Shown here: positions 35,760 to 47,899 of the stretch, piece after piece | Position numbering within the stretch: position 1 is the first letter of the stretch | Layout: each line of letters starts with the position of its first letter | Assembly: GCA_032988165.1 (NCBI GenBank) | Contig: JANTQF010000034.1 | Location: 62,001-126,000 of the forward strand | Length of the DNA stretch: 64,000 nt | Origin: Emmonsiellopsis sp. PD_33 | Lineage: Eukaryota > Ascomycota > Eurotiomycetes > Onygenales > Ajellomycetaceae | Direction: 5' to 3' | Notes under the pieces: model-generated | Databases searched by the model: none | What the model was told of the DNA's origin: nothing | The model's input: only the letters and a program-made list of their open reading frames with translations | Position numbers and translations under genes: made by a program

Positions 35760-36450
35760 ATAATTATACTTACATAAAGAATTAAAATAATATTAAATAA
35801 TCTCTCTACCTCCTCTAACACTTTCTTATATTAAATAGCTGCTTGACTTTATTACTATTAAATCCTGAAGAGCAACTATATTACACCAGTATTCAGACTT
35901 ATCTAATAGGTTTTCAAAGTGATTTAATTGCTTAGTTACATTAATCAACTCTGTAGTATCTATATATATATTAATAGAAACCTATAGTACAGTTAGTGAT
36001 CAGTCTTTTTTAAATTAATTATAGGAAAACTTATCATCTCACAGCAATGATAGTATTACACACATCAAAAACAGTAAGTCATATGTAGATCCTTAGAAGA
36101 GTAATAAAATATCTTTATATTAATCTTAGTAGTTAGATAGTAGATATACTCCCTGTATCATTTCAGTAAGTACAGACTCTTAATAAATCTTTTTTAGCAC
36201 TTATTTTCTTTCTTCTCAGCTTTCTTCTTATTATCATTATTATTATCATTCTTATTCTCATTTTTTTTATTCTTATTCTTATTATCACCATCATCCTCTA
36301 GGGTCTGCATGGTAAGCTGTGTAAAATCTCTAGCTAATCAGGTGATAGGCATCAGAATAGTGAGAATAGGAGTAGAATAGATTAGAATAATAAAAAGTAT
36401 AGAGGAAGATGAACAGCTAAATATATGAGAAGAGATAATAATAGTAGAAG
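35760..36450 (-). pseudogene. Antisense accessory gene of the chromovirus, copy C2
   Basis: Minus strand, opposite to gag-pol, at the same relative place as in C1. It has a Pro/Leu/Ile start, ARDFTQLTMQTLEDD, a long Lys/Asn run (36190-36290), KRFIKSLYLLK, FYYSSKDLHMTYC, then the Tyr/Cys segment. The intron position is kept, but the donor is ATAAGT instead of GTGAGT; branch-like CACTAAC and acceptor TAG (35982-35984) remain. The second exon is about 35981-35774, followed by conserved GTAAGT. It is broken by stops. Confidence 0.55.
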
Positions 36451-37184
36451 ATAGCATAGAGGTGCATGCAGAAGAAGGGCTGTAGGAGAAAATAAAAGAA
36501 GAATTTTTATAATGAAAGAGTGTAATTAGAGAGGAGCATAATGAAGTTTAAGGATTTTAAGGCAGAAAAGCATCACACAGAGAGGTAGCTAGTCCTGCAA
36601 GGGGGTTAGAAGAGGAGAAAGAGCCTGATAGCATATACTCTCTATACATATGTGATGATATGGGAGTTTAGAAGGCTATTTCAAATTATTATTTTTTATT
36701 TCAGACTATTAAAGTATATTTATTAGTAATTTCTATGATATAGTACCTCAATGATATAAAAGAAGTAAAGAAAAGTAATATATTATATTTAGATAATATC
36801 ATGTAGTTATAACATATAAAAAGTAAAATAATCATCTAACTGTATGAATGCACATTCAGGCTAGGTAATCTAAAATAAAGTATAATTAATGTATAAAGTA
36901 TTTATAAACCAGTGGAAGACATTATAGATGCTCAGACAAGAAGATACTATATTAAAGTAGATAATAAGTAGGATAATAGATCAAATTATAATGTTAACAT
37001 TTAATAAAGAAAATAAAAAAATATAGTAAAGTAAAGGATATATATATTCATAGCTGCATATCAAATTACTCACTCATCATCACTTAGATGTCTAATCATA
37101 GGAAATAAATATTAATTATATTATATACTAAATTATCTAGCAATGAAATTGCTGATTTCTGCAATATAATTAGCCTGTAGAATA

Positions 37185-37290
37185 TAGAACTATCTGACTA
37201 TAATAACTTAAATCTTCTATTAAATATAATAATCTAAATCTTTTATAAAGTGTAATGATCTAAATCTTCTATAATGCATATCATATATTA
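37185..37290. repeat. 26-bp-type tandem repeat in C2
   Basis: Inverted counterpart of the C1 array. About three diverged units read (A/T)AATCTAAATCTTCTATTAAA-like on the plus strand, just inside the polypurine tract and 3' LTR. Confidence 0.65.
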
Positions 37291-37362
37291 GTCTGATTCT
37301 TTAATTATGACATGGAAAATCCACAAATCTGCTGAAGGTCAGCTCCTAAAGAAGAAGGTAAT

Positions 37363-37680
37363 TATAACATGTAAAGAAGACTATACATCACATATAGATT
37401 AACTGTGCCCTCAGACCTCAGATTTTGGACCTTAGGTCCAGTAGTGTGCCTGACAGTGTACCTGGCAATATGCACATGATGTGCACTTAGTAGCTAGCTA
37501 TTAATATATATACTGCACAGGTTTCTTATGAAAAGAACCAGCAAATAATCCTATTACTATATGATCCCTATATTTGAAATATACATACATTTTTACCTGT
37601 CTATTCCTGTCACACTGTTCAACAACTCATAGTCTGCCTTTCAAATCAAAAAGCCTTTATATTTGACACCAGACATTACA
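37363..37680 (+). repeat. 3' LTR of C2
   Basis: 318 bp, ending ...CAGACATTACA, directly followed by the GTGAT target duplication. Confidence 0.92.
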
Positions 37681-38358
37681 GTGATACTTACTTGGGGTAT
37701 TTCCTGATTGATTCTCTTTGCAAACTCAGAGCTATTTAGTAGGATATAGTGGTCTATTTTGACTGAGGAGGATCTCAGTTAGTTATAGAAGCTATTAAAT
37801 ATTCCAGGACATAATCTTATTGTGAGGTGGGGCCTACAATAAGCAGGAGAACTATATTATTTTCTGCAAAAAATAGAGGTTTTTTCCTAGGTTTTACTTT
37901 TGAATGAATAAAACAGGACTGTTTCTGCCCTTCCTATTCATATTTCCTACATGCTGGAGAGCTACTGTTAAATACTTATTTCTTTTTTATATTTATCTGC
38001 TGGTTTTACACTGTTTTTAAGACTTTTGAGCTATATACTTGTTATATGGGGAAGATTTCTTAAAGATAAATAAAGTCTGGCTAGTTTTGAGCAGTTTCTC
38101 TTCAAAAAACTGGGTATTTTTTGGCAGCTTTTCTTCTAAAAACTGTCATTTCTTTGCTTTTTAGCTTTGAAATCAAAAATCTCCTTTTTTCCCCTTTTAT
38201 AGCACTTGAAGGGTCTGTGAAGATTTCAGTGGTTTACCTCTAAAAACTACTTTTAGTTTCTAGATTCTCTTGAAAAATCTAGTTTAGTTGCTGAACTAAA
38301 GGGTAAAATCAGTTATCATTTAACTAGACTCTGATCAAGTTAGTTATCTGAGTGAAAC

Positions 38359-39828
38359 ATGGAAAAAACACCTGTTCAAAAAGTCCCTGAGATAGAGATT
38401 TTGAAGAAAAAGAAAAGAGATGAGTTTCAAAAACAAGCTCAAGAGATTGAGAATCTTCAAGCAGCTGCTACTCTTCTGAAAAGTCAAGTATTTCAGGAAG
38501 AATCTAGGGAGATTAGAGATCTTTTAATTCCTATGTCAAAGTAGCTTGATGAAATCCTCAAGTTTAAAGTAGAAGCTATAAAGTCAATTAAAGTTATTTC
38601 CTTTTCTTAAGTTCAAATCTCTTCTAATTCTAGTTAGATATATGCTCAGGCAGTGTCTGGATCTATCTCAAACTGTGCTCAAAAACCTGTGCAAAAAACT
38701 GCTGAAAAACCCAGCTATATAGCTAGTAAAACTGCTCAAAATGCTTTTTCAAAGCTTGAAGAGAAAAGAAAAGAGAATCTTCTTCAGTCAAAAAAATATA
38801 GGCTTATTTTGAAGCCTAATAATAGAGAGGTTCTAAACCTTTTCTCTGATTCTAAGTTTATTTTTGAACTTAGAAATGAGCTAAATCAATACTTTTCATC
38901 TAATTAGATGGATGAAAAAACTCTGAAGGTAGTTTCTACTATTTCTAACTCCTATATGGGAGGTTCTATAGTTATAACCACTTTAAATGACTATAGTGCT
39001 GACTATCTTCTTCAAAATGAGAAGAAATAAAGGCCTACCTTGGAGGAAAAGCTTCAAACATTAATATCTTTAGATAGAGATGAAAAATGGGGTAAACTGA
39101 TCCTATATGATATTCTAGTTGATATCTTTGAAGGTAAAGAGGGTATGTTCTTCTTAAGATAAGAAATTGAAGAGTTTAACCTCATTCAACTGAAAAGAGA
39201 TTCAATCTGGCTGAGTAGCTATGAAGACAGACAGAGAAGAAGAATTGGAACTATTATAGTTACTACTATAACTCCAGAATAAGTAAAAATTTCTTCTCTG
39301 ATAATAGCTGGCTTAAAGCTGAGAACATATGAGTTTATTGACTCAAAATCAAAGCTAAAGGCTAGTACTCAGTGTAGAAAATGCTAAAAATAGGGACACT
39401 TCTCTAACTCTTATAAGAGAATGATTTCTTGTAGTATTTATGCTCAAAATTATAATACTAGAGAGCATTCTTATTTACTCTGTTCTATAATTGGAAAAAC
39501 TTATCCTCATACTATTATTAAATGTAATAATTATAAGGAAAGTTATCTCTCAAGCTCCCTACAATGCTCTCTGGCTCTAAAACATAGAGATAGGACAGAA
39601 AGGAATAGAGAAAAAACCCCTGAGCCTAAGATTTCAACTACTTTAAATGGAAAAAGAAGAAACTCTCAGGTTGAAAAGACCCCAAATTATAGATCTCCTA
39701 TGAAAAAGAAGTAGTCAGCTTCCCAGGATCTTCTAAAGACTCCCACCAAGTCAAATGGAAGAGGTCTGGAAAGATTAGAGAAGATAATAGCTGTTGAAAT
39801 CACTAATGGTGATGAGATAGAGCTTTAA
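38359..39828 (+). pseudogene. LINE ORF1 (Gag-like, CCHC zinc knuckles)
   Basis: One frame of 490 codons from ATG 38359 (MEKTPVQKVPEIEILKKKKR) to TAA 39826-39828, interrupted only by stops. The N-terminal third is charged and coiled-coil-like. The C-terminal part has two to three knuckles: CRKC.K.GHFSNS (third Cys lost), then a Cys/His series in 39421-39560. The basic tail is Ser/Lys-rich. ORF1 proteins bind element RNA. ORF2 starts 42 nt downstream in the same frame. Confidence 0.8.
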
Positions 39829-39870
39829 GTAGAGTTAAATCTTTACTATAACTTTACTTATTTCTTTCTC

Positions 39871-42800
39871 ATGTTTATTACATCAAAAAACACTCAAAAA
39901 AAGACAAAAAAAGATTCTTCAAAGGTTACTTTTATTCAAAATAATATAGGAAGATCAAGTAAACCCCTATATTCTTATTTAAATATAGCTTTTGAGGAGA
40001 AAATTGATTTCATCCTTATTCAGAAGGGAAACTTTGATAAAGAGCAGCAGTTTTTGATTTCCTACTCAAGCTACTATCACTTTCTTCCAGAAAAAACTGA
40101 TCTCAGGCCTAGGGTTACAATATACTCTAGAAAAAGATTTAGATTTCAATTAAATCTAAGATATGATTTAATCTCAGATTCTGATATCTTAATTGGAGAC
40201 ATTATTGATAAATTTGATCAGATAGAGCCTATACAGCTGATTAATATTTATAATGAGAGATCTTTGGAAGAAAATAATAGAAGCTGAACTTTTAATAGAG
40301 CTTTGAAGAACTTTAAACTAGAGAAGTTATCTATTATTAATGGGGATTTTAATGCACATCACTTCTGGTGGGAAGATAAATGTGTGTATCCTATAGGAGC
40401 AGCAGAGAATATAGTTAAATAGGCTATATCTAATGAGTTAGATCTACTAAATGAGCCAAATAAGATGACATTTAAAAGAGATGGTCAGGGAGGATAATCA
40501 GTCCTTAATCTTACCTTTTTCTTAAAGAAACTATATGAGAAATTATGTCAGTAGCTTATAGAAGATGAAAGAGCCTCAGGTTCAGACCATGAAGTTATAT
40601 ACTTTAATATTCAGTTGGAAATAGAGGATTTAGTTGAAAATCCTTTATTTTCTAATCAATATAATTTTGAAAAGGCTGACTGGCCTGAGGTTTTTACTCA
40701 TTTAAAAGGACTAAAGGAAAAGAGGAAAGATGAACTTAACTGGAATAATCTAAATTAAATAGCTGAGGAAATACTGGAGAGAAAAGCTTCCTTAATTACA
40801 GAGCTTATCCTAGAAAGTATTAAAGATAATATTTCAAAGAAGAATCTTTCTGAGCATTCTAAGGCCTGATGGACTGAGGAGATAACTCAGAAGAGAAAGG
40901 AGCTTGCTAGATCTAAAAAAGACTGGAAAAATGACTTAGTACTTATTAAAGAGTATAATAGGACTAAGTCAGACTATTTTTCTATGATTAAAAAGGTAAA
41001 AACAAGCTGCTGGAATGAATTCTTAGAGAATGCCTAAGGAAAAAATGTCTTTAAAGCCTTTAGTTATACTAAAAATAAAGGTGTAGCTAAGATTCCAACT
41101 CTTAATTATAATTATAAGGAGAAGGATATTGAGGCTGTTACATTTAAAGATAAATGTCAGGCATTTATGAGGGTTTTATTTCAGAAGCCTCCTAAATCAG
41201 AGAGTTATATCCCCTTAGATGAATATCAAGAGGACTTGGAGAAGTGAGAGTGGCCAGTTTTATCTCAAGATGAATTAGAAATAGCTATATATTCTAGTTC
41301 TACTAAAACTGCTGCTGATCCTGATACTATTAATCATTTAATTATTCAGAAGGTTTATTCAGAGTTAAAAGATGAACTGTTTAAGTTATTTAAAAGATTA
41401 TTAGAGATTGGATATCACCTACTTTGCTGGAGAGAAGCTACTGGGATTATACTATTAAAATCAAATAGAAAAGCTTCAATTTCCAAGTCTTATAGAGTTA
41501 TATCTCTACTGAATTGCCTAGGAAAGATACTGGAAAAGATAGTAGCAACTAGACTATCTTATCTGACTATTACTACTGATCTTTTATATGAGGATCAGAT
41601 GGGTAGTAGAAGGCAGAATTCAGCTATAGATGTAGCTCTATTAGTTGTATATGATATTCAACTTGCAAAGTATGAAGAGCTGGTTTCCTCAGCTGCTTTT
41701 ATAGATATAAAAGGTGCTTTTGAACATGTTTCATTGAATAAACTTGTGAAAATCCTTCAAAATTTAGGGTTATCAAAGGCTTTAATATATTGGATTATCT
41801 GTTTTATGTCTGAAAGGACCATTCAACTTCTCTTTGATGAACAAAAATAAGATAAGACAGCCTTTAAGATAGGAGTTCCTCAGGGATCTCCAGTCTTTCC
41901 TATTTTATTTGCTATATATGCTACTGTTCTATTTAAGAATAGGAGGATAGCTATAGTAAGAATACCTAGTTATATTAATGATTTAGGCTTGATTGTGAGT
42001 TCTCATTCTATAGAAAATAACTGTAGAGTTATAGAGGAAGCTACTCAGGAGGTTATTCAAAGAGGAGATGAGAATTTAATTCAGTTTAATATGAATAAAA
42101 CTGAATTAATTCATTTCTATTCTAAATCTAGAGAGAAGAATTACTCTATTACTCTATTAGGAAGAGAAATCAAGCCTAAAGAGTCAGTTAGGTAGCTAGG
42201 GGTCTGGTTGGATTCAAAATTAACCTTTAAATCTCATGTTAAAATCAGACTGGCACAGGCAGAGAAAACACTAAGTAATATACTTAGACTTTCTAATACT
42301 GAAAGAGATTTATCTTTTCAGGCTATAAGATAGCTTTATATAGCCTGCACAGCCTCAGTGTCTGATTTTGCAGTTCAGGTTTGATGGAAGAATCAAAAGA
42401 ATTATATAAGTTGATTTCAAAAACTTTAGAATCAGGCTTTAAGAAGGATTCTAGGGGCTTTTAAGACTTCTTTATATAGAGCTATGGAGATTGAAGCTTC
42501 TATTCCACCTCCTGAAATAAGACTGGAGAAGGCATGCATGAATTATACATTAAGAATAATGAAAATGAGCTTGAAACATCCAATTAGATAGAGAGTTTCC
42601 TCATCTTATCTATCATATAACTCAGGAAATGAGTTGGATTGAGATAAATATGAAGATTAGAATGAAAACTTAGAGAACTCATTGAAGTTAGTGCCTTCCC
42701 AGCTTTATAGAATATGTTCTATGGTTAAAGGATGCTTTGGAAGCCTTAATATAGAAGATATTCAACATGAGAGATTATATTCTTGAAGAAAAACTCTGCA

Positions 42801-43791
42801 GAATCTGATTGATATTGATATTAGTATCCTATCAAAAGAAGAAGAGAAAGAAATATATCTTCAAAAACTAGAAAAGATTAATAAAGATAGAGCTTTATTA
42901 ATATATTCAGATGGTTCAAAAAGTGAACAGGGTGATATAGGAGCTGATTTAGCTTTTAAATATCCTAAAATAAACTCTGAGTATACTTTAGACTCCTGAA
43001 ATCTAGGAAGGGAGTGTGAAGTCTTTAATGTAGAGCTTTTTGCAATTCAAAAGGCCTTTCTTCTGGCAGGAAAGATGGTTAGAGAAGATACTACTATTCA
43101 AGATGTATGGATTTTCTCTGATAGTCAAGCTACTTTAAAGAGACTCTAAAGAAATGAAATTCATAATGATCAAATGAATCTGAATACTATCTAAAGAGCT
43201 TTAAATTAGATTTTAAGGTTGAAATCTGATGTTTAATTTCATTTACACTGGGTCTCAGCTTATATAGGGATACAGGGTAATAAAAAGGCAGATTTAGCAG
43301 CTAAGAATGGAGCTGAAAAATCTTTTTCTTCAGTGAAAACTGTGTTCTAATCATTTATTAAGAGGAGAATAAGAGAGATTTATCTTGATAAATGGACTGA
43401 GATATGAGATTCTCAGAGGAAAAGCCAGAGTTATGCTAATTTAAGTCCAAAATCAAGATGGAAAGCTAGATTGATTAATTGTAAGAAGAAAATCTTCTTT
43501 TCTATTATTTAATTAAAGCTTGGACATGGCTATTTCAAGTCATATCTTAAAAGGTTTAGGGATAATTCAAATGATTTATGCTCATGTGGATTGATTGAGA
43601 ATCCTTATCATTTATTAATGACTTATTCATTATATAGTGATATAAAAGCTGAACTTCTTGAAAAGCATGAAACTAATCAAGTAAATATAGAGTTTCTATT
43701 TCAAATTAAAATAGGAATTAAGTATTTAATTGAATTTCTTCAGGTAACTGAGATTGCTACCAGAGATTGGAGGCTGGAAGTGAATGTTTAG
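39871..43791 (+). pseudogene. LINE ORF2 (endonuclease, RT, RNase H), nonsense-broken
   Basis: 1307 codons in one continuous frame from ATG 39871 to TAG 43789-43791, with many TAA/TAG/TGA codons but no frameshift that I found. The APE-type endonuclease starts FIQNNIGRSS and holds NGDFNAHHFWWEDK near 40340. RT has RRQNSAIDVALL, AFIDIKGAFEHVS (41697-41735) and GVPQGSPVFPILF (41872); the YxDD box is SYINDLGL, expected D now N (about 41970). RNase H has LIYSDGSK (42903), the AIQKAFLLA helix and a VWIFSDSQA segment. A CSCGLIENPYHLLMTYS zinc motif closes it. Changes such as D-to-N and C-to-Y are single G-to-A steps. Confidence 0.88.
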
Positions 43792-44204
43792 AGGATGTCT
43801 TTTATCTTATATTTATAGGAAAAGTTCTGATTTGTTTTTGTTTTTGATCTTTACATTTTTTTATTTCTTTTCTTATATGTTCTTTTAAAGTCATTGTGAT
43901 AGGCTACAGCTATTACAGCTATTTTCCTTAAAAGGTTTATCTGTCTTTATCTATCTTTATCTGTTTTTACATTCTTTAGTTTTTTTCTTATTTTCTTTTT
44001 ACATGTTATCTATCTGAGATGAATGGTTTGAGAACTGTTGTTTATAAAAAATGCAGTTTTAATAGCTTCCTTATTCTAGGCTAGAATTCTGTTGTTGCAA
44101 GTTATAAATTGGGCCTGTATACTAGATAGTTTGAGCTAGGAAATCCTAAGTTTATACTTAGGTAGGTGTCATAGTCACTGACTGCCATACACCTCAAATG
44201 AAGA

Positions 44205-44228
44205 ATAATAATAATAATAATAATAATT
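44205..44228. repeat. (AAT)n tail of the LINE
   Basis: About eight AAT units follow the LINE 3' UTR; such short-unit tails mark the 3' end of Tad-type elements. Confidence 0.7.
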
Positions 44229-45241
44229 ATTAATAACTATATATAATTTATTATTAGGTAATCCTCATATATTATTATAATGTATCTCTATGCTAAATCA
44301 TTTATCAAGTATTATTAGAATATTTATAGGTTTAAGGTTATATAGATACATTAAGTATAGTGCTACTCTAAAGTTATCTAATACATTTAGAAATTTCTCT
44401 AATATTATTATTAATTTCTATAACTATTCAATCTTCTATCTGACTCACTACATTATCATTTTTTTAATTATATAAAATAGTATTTCTTTTTTATTCTAAT
44501 AATTTATAAGGGTGTCTACATCTTCATTACTAAGTTTACACAGCTAAGCTATACACTATATAGCCTATTTATAATTTTTATTAGTATTAGAGGTTTCTAG
44601 TACCTTCACATGCTATATCTATATTACTTTCTAATAGCTAACCAGGTTTTTAATTACTTTCTATCTGACATTAATATTTATAGCTATAATATGATTATAT
44701 AAAATACCTAGATTGCTTCATTTCTAGACAAGATCCACAGCTTTATTAAACTATATATTATATAATATGATAACTACTTTAATTACTTATTCAGCTTTAG
44801 ATAGATAAAGCTACAGAATTTTCTATATAATGAGAGAGCTAAGCTAGCTAGTTTTATTATTTATATTTTTATTTAGCTTATTAAAAGTTTATATAAGAGT
44901 ACTATTTATTATCATTATTATTCTCTGATGTATCATTTTCTTTATATATTATATATCTACTATAATTTCTACCTCTTCCTTGTGGAGTTTCTATAATTTA
45001 ATGACACACTTGATTGTTATATTCTAATATTTAATTATAATATCCTGTAGGCCTTCTTGAATTTCACTACTAAGCTTCTTCTAGTTAGATTGTTAACTCT
45101 GAGGCTTAAAGATATTATTAGTATTATCAAGTTTCTATAGAGCTCTTCATAGTTACTCATCTATCATAATAAATATGTTATGAAATGTAATACTAAATAT
45201 ATATAGTGTTTTAATTATAGCCTCTACATAAAAAGAGAATT
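44229..45241. other. AT-rich DNA without recognisable feature
   Basis: CpG-free, very AT-rich. A minus-strand stretch around 44560-45170 has a slightly protein-like texture (Lys/Ile-rich) but many stops and no family I recognise. It is probably an older, more eroded element. Confidence 0.5.
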
Positions 45242-45829
45242 AATAATAATGATTCTTTAAACATGCCTTGCCCTTCAAATTTCTGAATGCAAATATCCTC
45301 ATTTGAAAGCCCTCATCAAAATCTATTTGCCATTCAATTTTGGTGAAATTTAGACCAGAATTAGAGGTATAGTGTGTAGAAATATGATTTTATTAAAGAA
45401 GTGAGAGGTTATCCCTCTTCTTCATCACAGCACTATAACTGCCAGTCCAAATATCATATAAATTAAGTGACAGGTAGATCAAAGCCTATTCTTTCTTTTG
45501 AAAGAACTACTAAGCATTTCCAAGTCAAATTGATTGAGTTATTACAGTTTTAATTGCCTGTGAAAACTCTGATCATTTTGATTTTCCCTCTCCTGCTGTG
45601 CCAAGCCTCTCTCCCAGCCTTCCCCAGCTAATTTGGCTGGCATGCCTTCAAAACAGAGCTTATCTGATAAGAAAGCTACTATCAATCCTTATCAAAACAC
45701 TCTACCCCTTGAAAATGCCCTCCTCCCTCCTTCAAAACACCCTCACCCCCCCTATACTTGATATTAGAGAAGGAATTTCTTTGTCTGAGGAGTAACTTGA
45801 TCTCTGCAGGCAAAAGATATATATATATA
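45242..45829. repeat. Dispersed repeat of about 0.6 kb, copy B
   Basis: Full-length partner of copy A at 29552-30160 in the same orientation. Its AT-rich tail is the exact insertion point of chromovirus C3. It contains the same CCCCCCTATACTTGATATTA segment and the region corresponding to the 21-bp repeats, here more diverged. Confidence 0.7.
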
Positions 45830-46147
45830 TGTAATATCTAGCATTGAATATAAAGGCTTTTTAATTTGAAAGGTGGACTATGAGTTGTTGAACAATGTGA
45901 CAGGAATAGACAGATAAAAATATATATATATTTTAAATGTAGAGGTCATATAGTAATAGGACTGTTTGCTGGTTCTTTTCATAAGAAATCTATATAGTAT
46001 ATATATTAATAGCTAGCTACTAAGTGTGCACTATATATGCATTGCCAGGCATACTATCAGATGCACTGCCAGGTCTGAGGTCTGAAATCTAAGGTCTGAG
46101 AGTGCAATTAATCTACATGTAATATGTAGTCTCCTTTGTGTGTTATA
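45830..46147 (-). repeat. 3' LTR of C3
   Basis: 318 bp, homologous to the C1 and C2 LTRs, starting TGTAATATCTAG on the plus strand. Confidence 0.9.
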
Positions 46148-46233
46148 ATTACTCTCCCCTTTAGAAGCTGGCCTCCAGTGAATTTATGAATTTTCCATAT
46201 TATAGTCAAAGAATTAAGCTAATGTGTGATGCA

Positions 46234-46311
46234 TATTATAGAAGGTTCAGACTATTATATTTTATAAAAAATTCAGGCTATTACACTTTAATAGAAGGTT
46301 CAGATTATTAC
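46234..46311. repeat. 26-bp tandem repeat, 3 units, in C3
   Basis: Units of 26 bp start at 46234, 46260 and 46286 and correspond to the five-unit array of C1. Confidence 0.8.
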
Positions 46312-47079
46312 AGTTAGATAGTTCTATATTCTGTAGGCCAATCATGTTACAGGAATCAGTGATTTTATTACTAGATGATTTAATGTGTAGTACAGTTAAT
46401 ATTTATTTTTTATAATTAAGTGTCTGAATGATGATAGGTAGATGATTTAGTATATAACTATAAATATATATATTCTTTACTTTACTATATTCTTTTATTT
46501 CCTTTATTAAATATTAGCATTATAATTTGATCTATCATCCTACTTATTATCTATTTGAGTATAATATCTCTTTATCTGAGCATCTATAATATCTTCCACT
46601 AATTTATGAATACTTTACACATTAGTTGTACTCTATTTTAGATTACCTGATCTAAATGTATATTCATGCAGTTAGATGATTATTTTACTTTTCACATGTT
46701 ACAACTACATGATATTATCTAAGTGTAATATGTTACTTTTCTTTGCTTCTTCCATATTATTGAGGTATCATGTCATAAAAATTACTAATAGATGTACTTT
46801 AGTAGTTTAAAATAAAAAAATATCAATTTAAAATAGCCTCCTAAACTCCCACATCATCATATGTGTGTGAAGAGTATATACTATTAAGCTCTCTTTTCTC
46901 TTCTAACCTTCTTATAGAGCTAGCTATCCCCCTGTGTGATACTCTCCTACTCTAAAGTTCTTAAACTCTGTTATACCCCTCCTCAGCTACACCCTCTTAC
47001 TATAAAGATTTTTCTTTTATCTTCTCTTATAGCTCTTCTTCTGCATGTACCTCTATACTATCTTCTACTACTATTACTT

Positions 47080-47750
47080 CTTCTCACACACTTAATTATC
47101 TATCTGTCTTTATACTTCTTACTATCTCAGTCTGTTCTACTTCTGCCCCTGCTGCTCTGATGCCTATTATCTGATTAGTTAGAGATTTTATGCAGCTTGT
47201 TATGCAGGCCCTGAAGGATAATAGTGATGATGAGAATGAGGATGAAAATAAGAAAAATAAGAATAAAAATAATAATAATAATAATAATGAGAAGAAGGCT
47301 GAGAAGAAAAAGAATAAGTACTGAAAAAAGTTCACTAAGAGTCTATACTTACTGAAATAGTGTGAGAAGTATATTTACTATTTAATTATTAAAACTAGTA
47401 TAAAGGCATTTTATTATCCTTTTAAGAGTCTATATGTAACTTACTGTTCTTAGTGTGTGTAGTACTATTATTACTATGAGATAATAAGTTTTTCTATAGT
47501 TAATTTACAAAAAAATTAATTGCTAATTACACTGTAGGTTCCTATTAATGTGTATATAGATACTACAGAGTTGATTAATGCAGCTAAGTAATTAAATCAT
47601 TTTAAGAATCTATCAGACAAGCCTGAGTATGCTAATGCAATATAGTTGCTCCTCAGAATTTAATGATAATAGAGTCAAGTAGCTATTTAATATAAGAAAG
47701 TATTAAAGAAGATAGAGAGGTTATTTAATATCATTCTGATTCTTTATGTA
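47080..47750 (+). pseudogene. Antisense accessory gene of the chromovirus, copy C3
   Basis: Plus strand, opposite to pol of C3. It reads a Leu/Ser/Pro-rich start, VRDFMQLVMQALKDNSDDEN, a Lys/Asn run, KKFTKSLYLLK, FYYPFKSLYVTYC and a Tyr-rich segment. The intron is kept in place, but the donor reads ATAAGT and the branch is degraded; the acceptor is CACTGTAG (ending 47537). The second exon 47538-47747 is 210 nt, identical in length to C1, and is followed by GTAAGT. It has VPINVYIDTTELI and LNHFKNLSDKPEY. Stops interrupt both exons. Confidence 0.57.
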
Positions 47751-47899
47751 AGTGTAATTATTCTATCTTGATGTGCTTGATTGATTCTAATTTTAATGAA
47801 AATAGCCTGCCTCTCTGAGTTAGATGTAATATATACTCTGAGTTTTCTCTGGTATTTTTTAATTTATTTTTTATCTACTATACTCCTCAGAGCTTTTAA

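Larger units (their letters stand above)
30189..37680 (+). mobile_element. Chromovirus-type Gypsy retrotransposon, copy C2 (decayed, complete)
   Basis: Same family as C1 but in the plus orientation. LTRs are 30189-30506 and 37363-37680, with a perfect 5-bp target duplication GTGAT (30184-30188 and 37681-37685). Gag-pol lies on the plus strand and the antisense gene on the minus strand. It appears more AT-eroded than C1. Confidence 0.94.
37686..44228 (+). mobile_element. Tad1-like non-LTR retrotransposon (LINE), decayed
   Basis: Two plus-strand frames, ORF1 with zinc knuckles and ORF2 with endonuclease, reverse transcriptase and RNase H, are followed by a 3' tail of about eight AAT units (44205-44228). 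This layout (APE-type endonuclease, RT, RNase H, CCHC) is that of the fungal Tad1 clade. The 5' boundary is uncertain: C2 inserted within or next to the start, and the sequence from 37686 to the ORF1 start is treated as 5' UTR. No target duplication could be identified. Confidence 0.85.
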
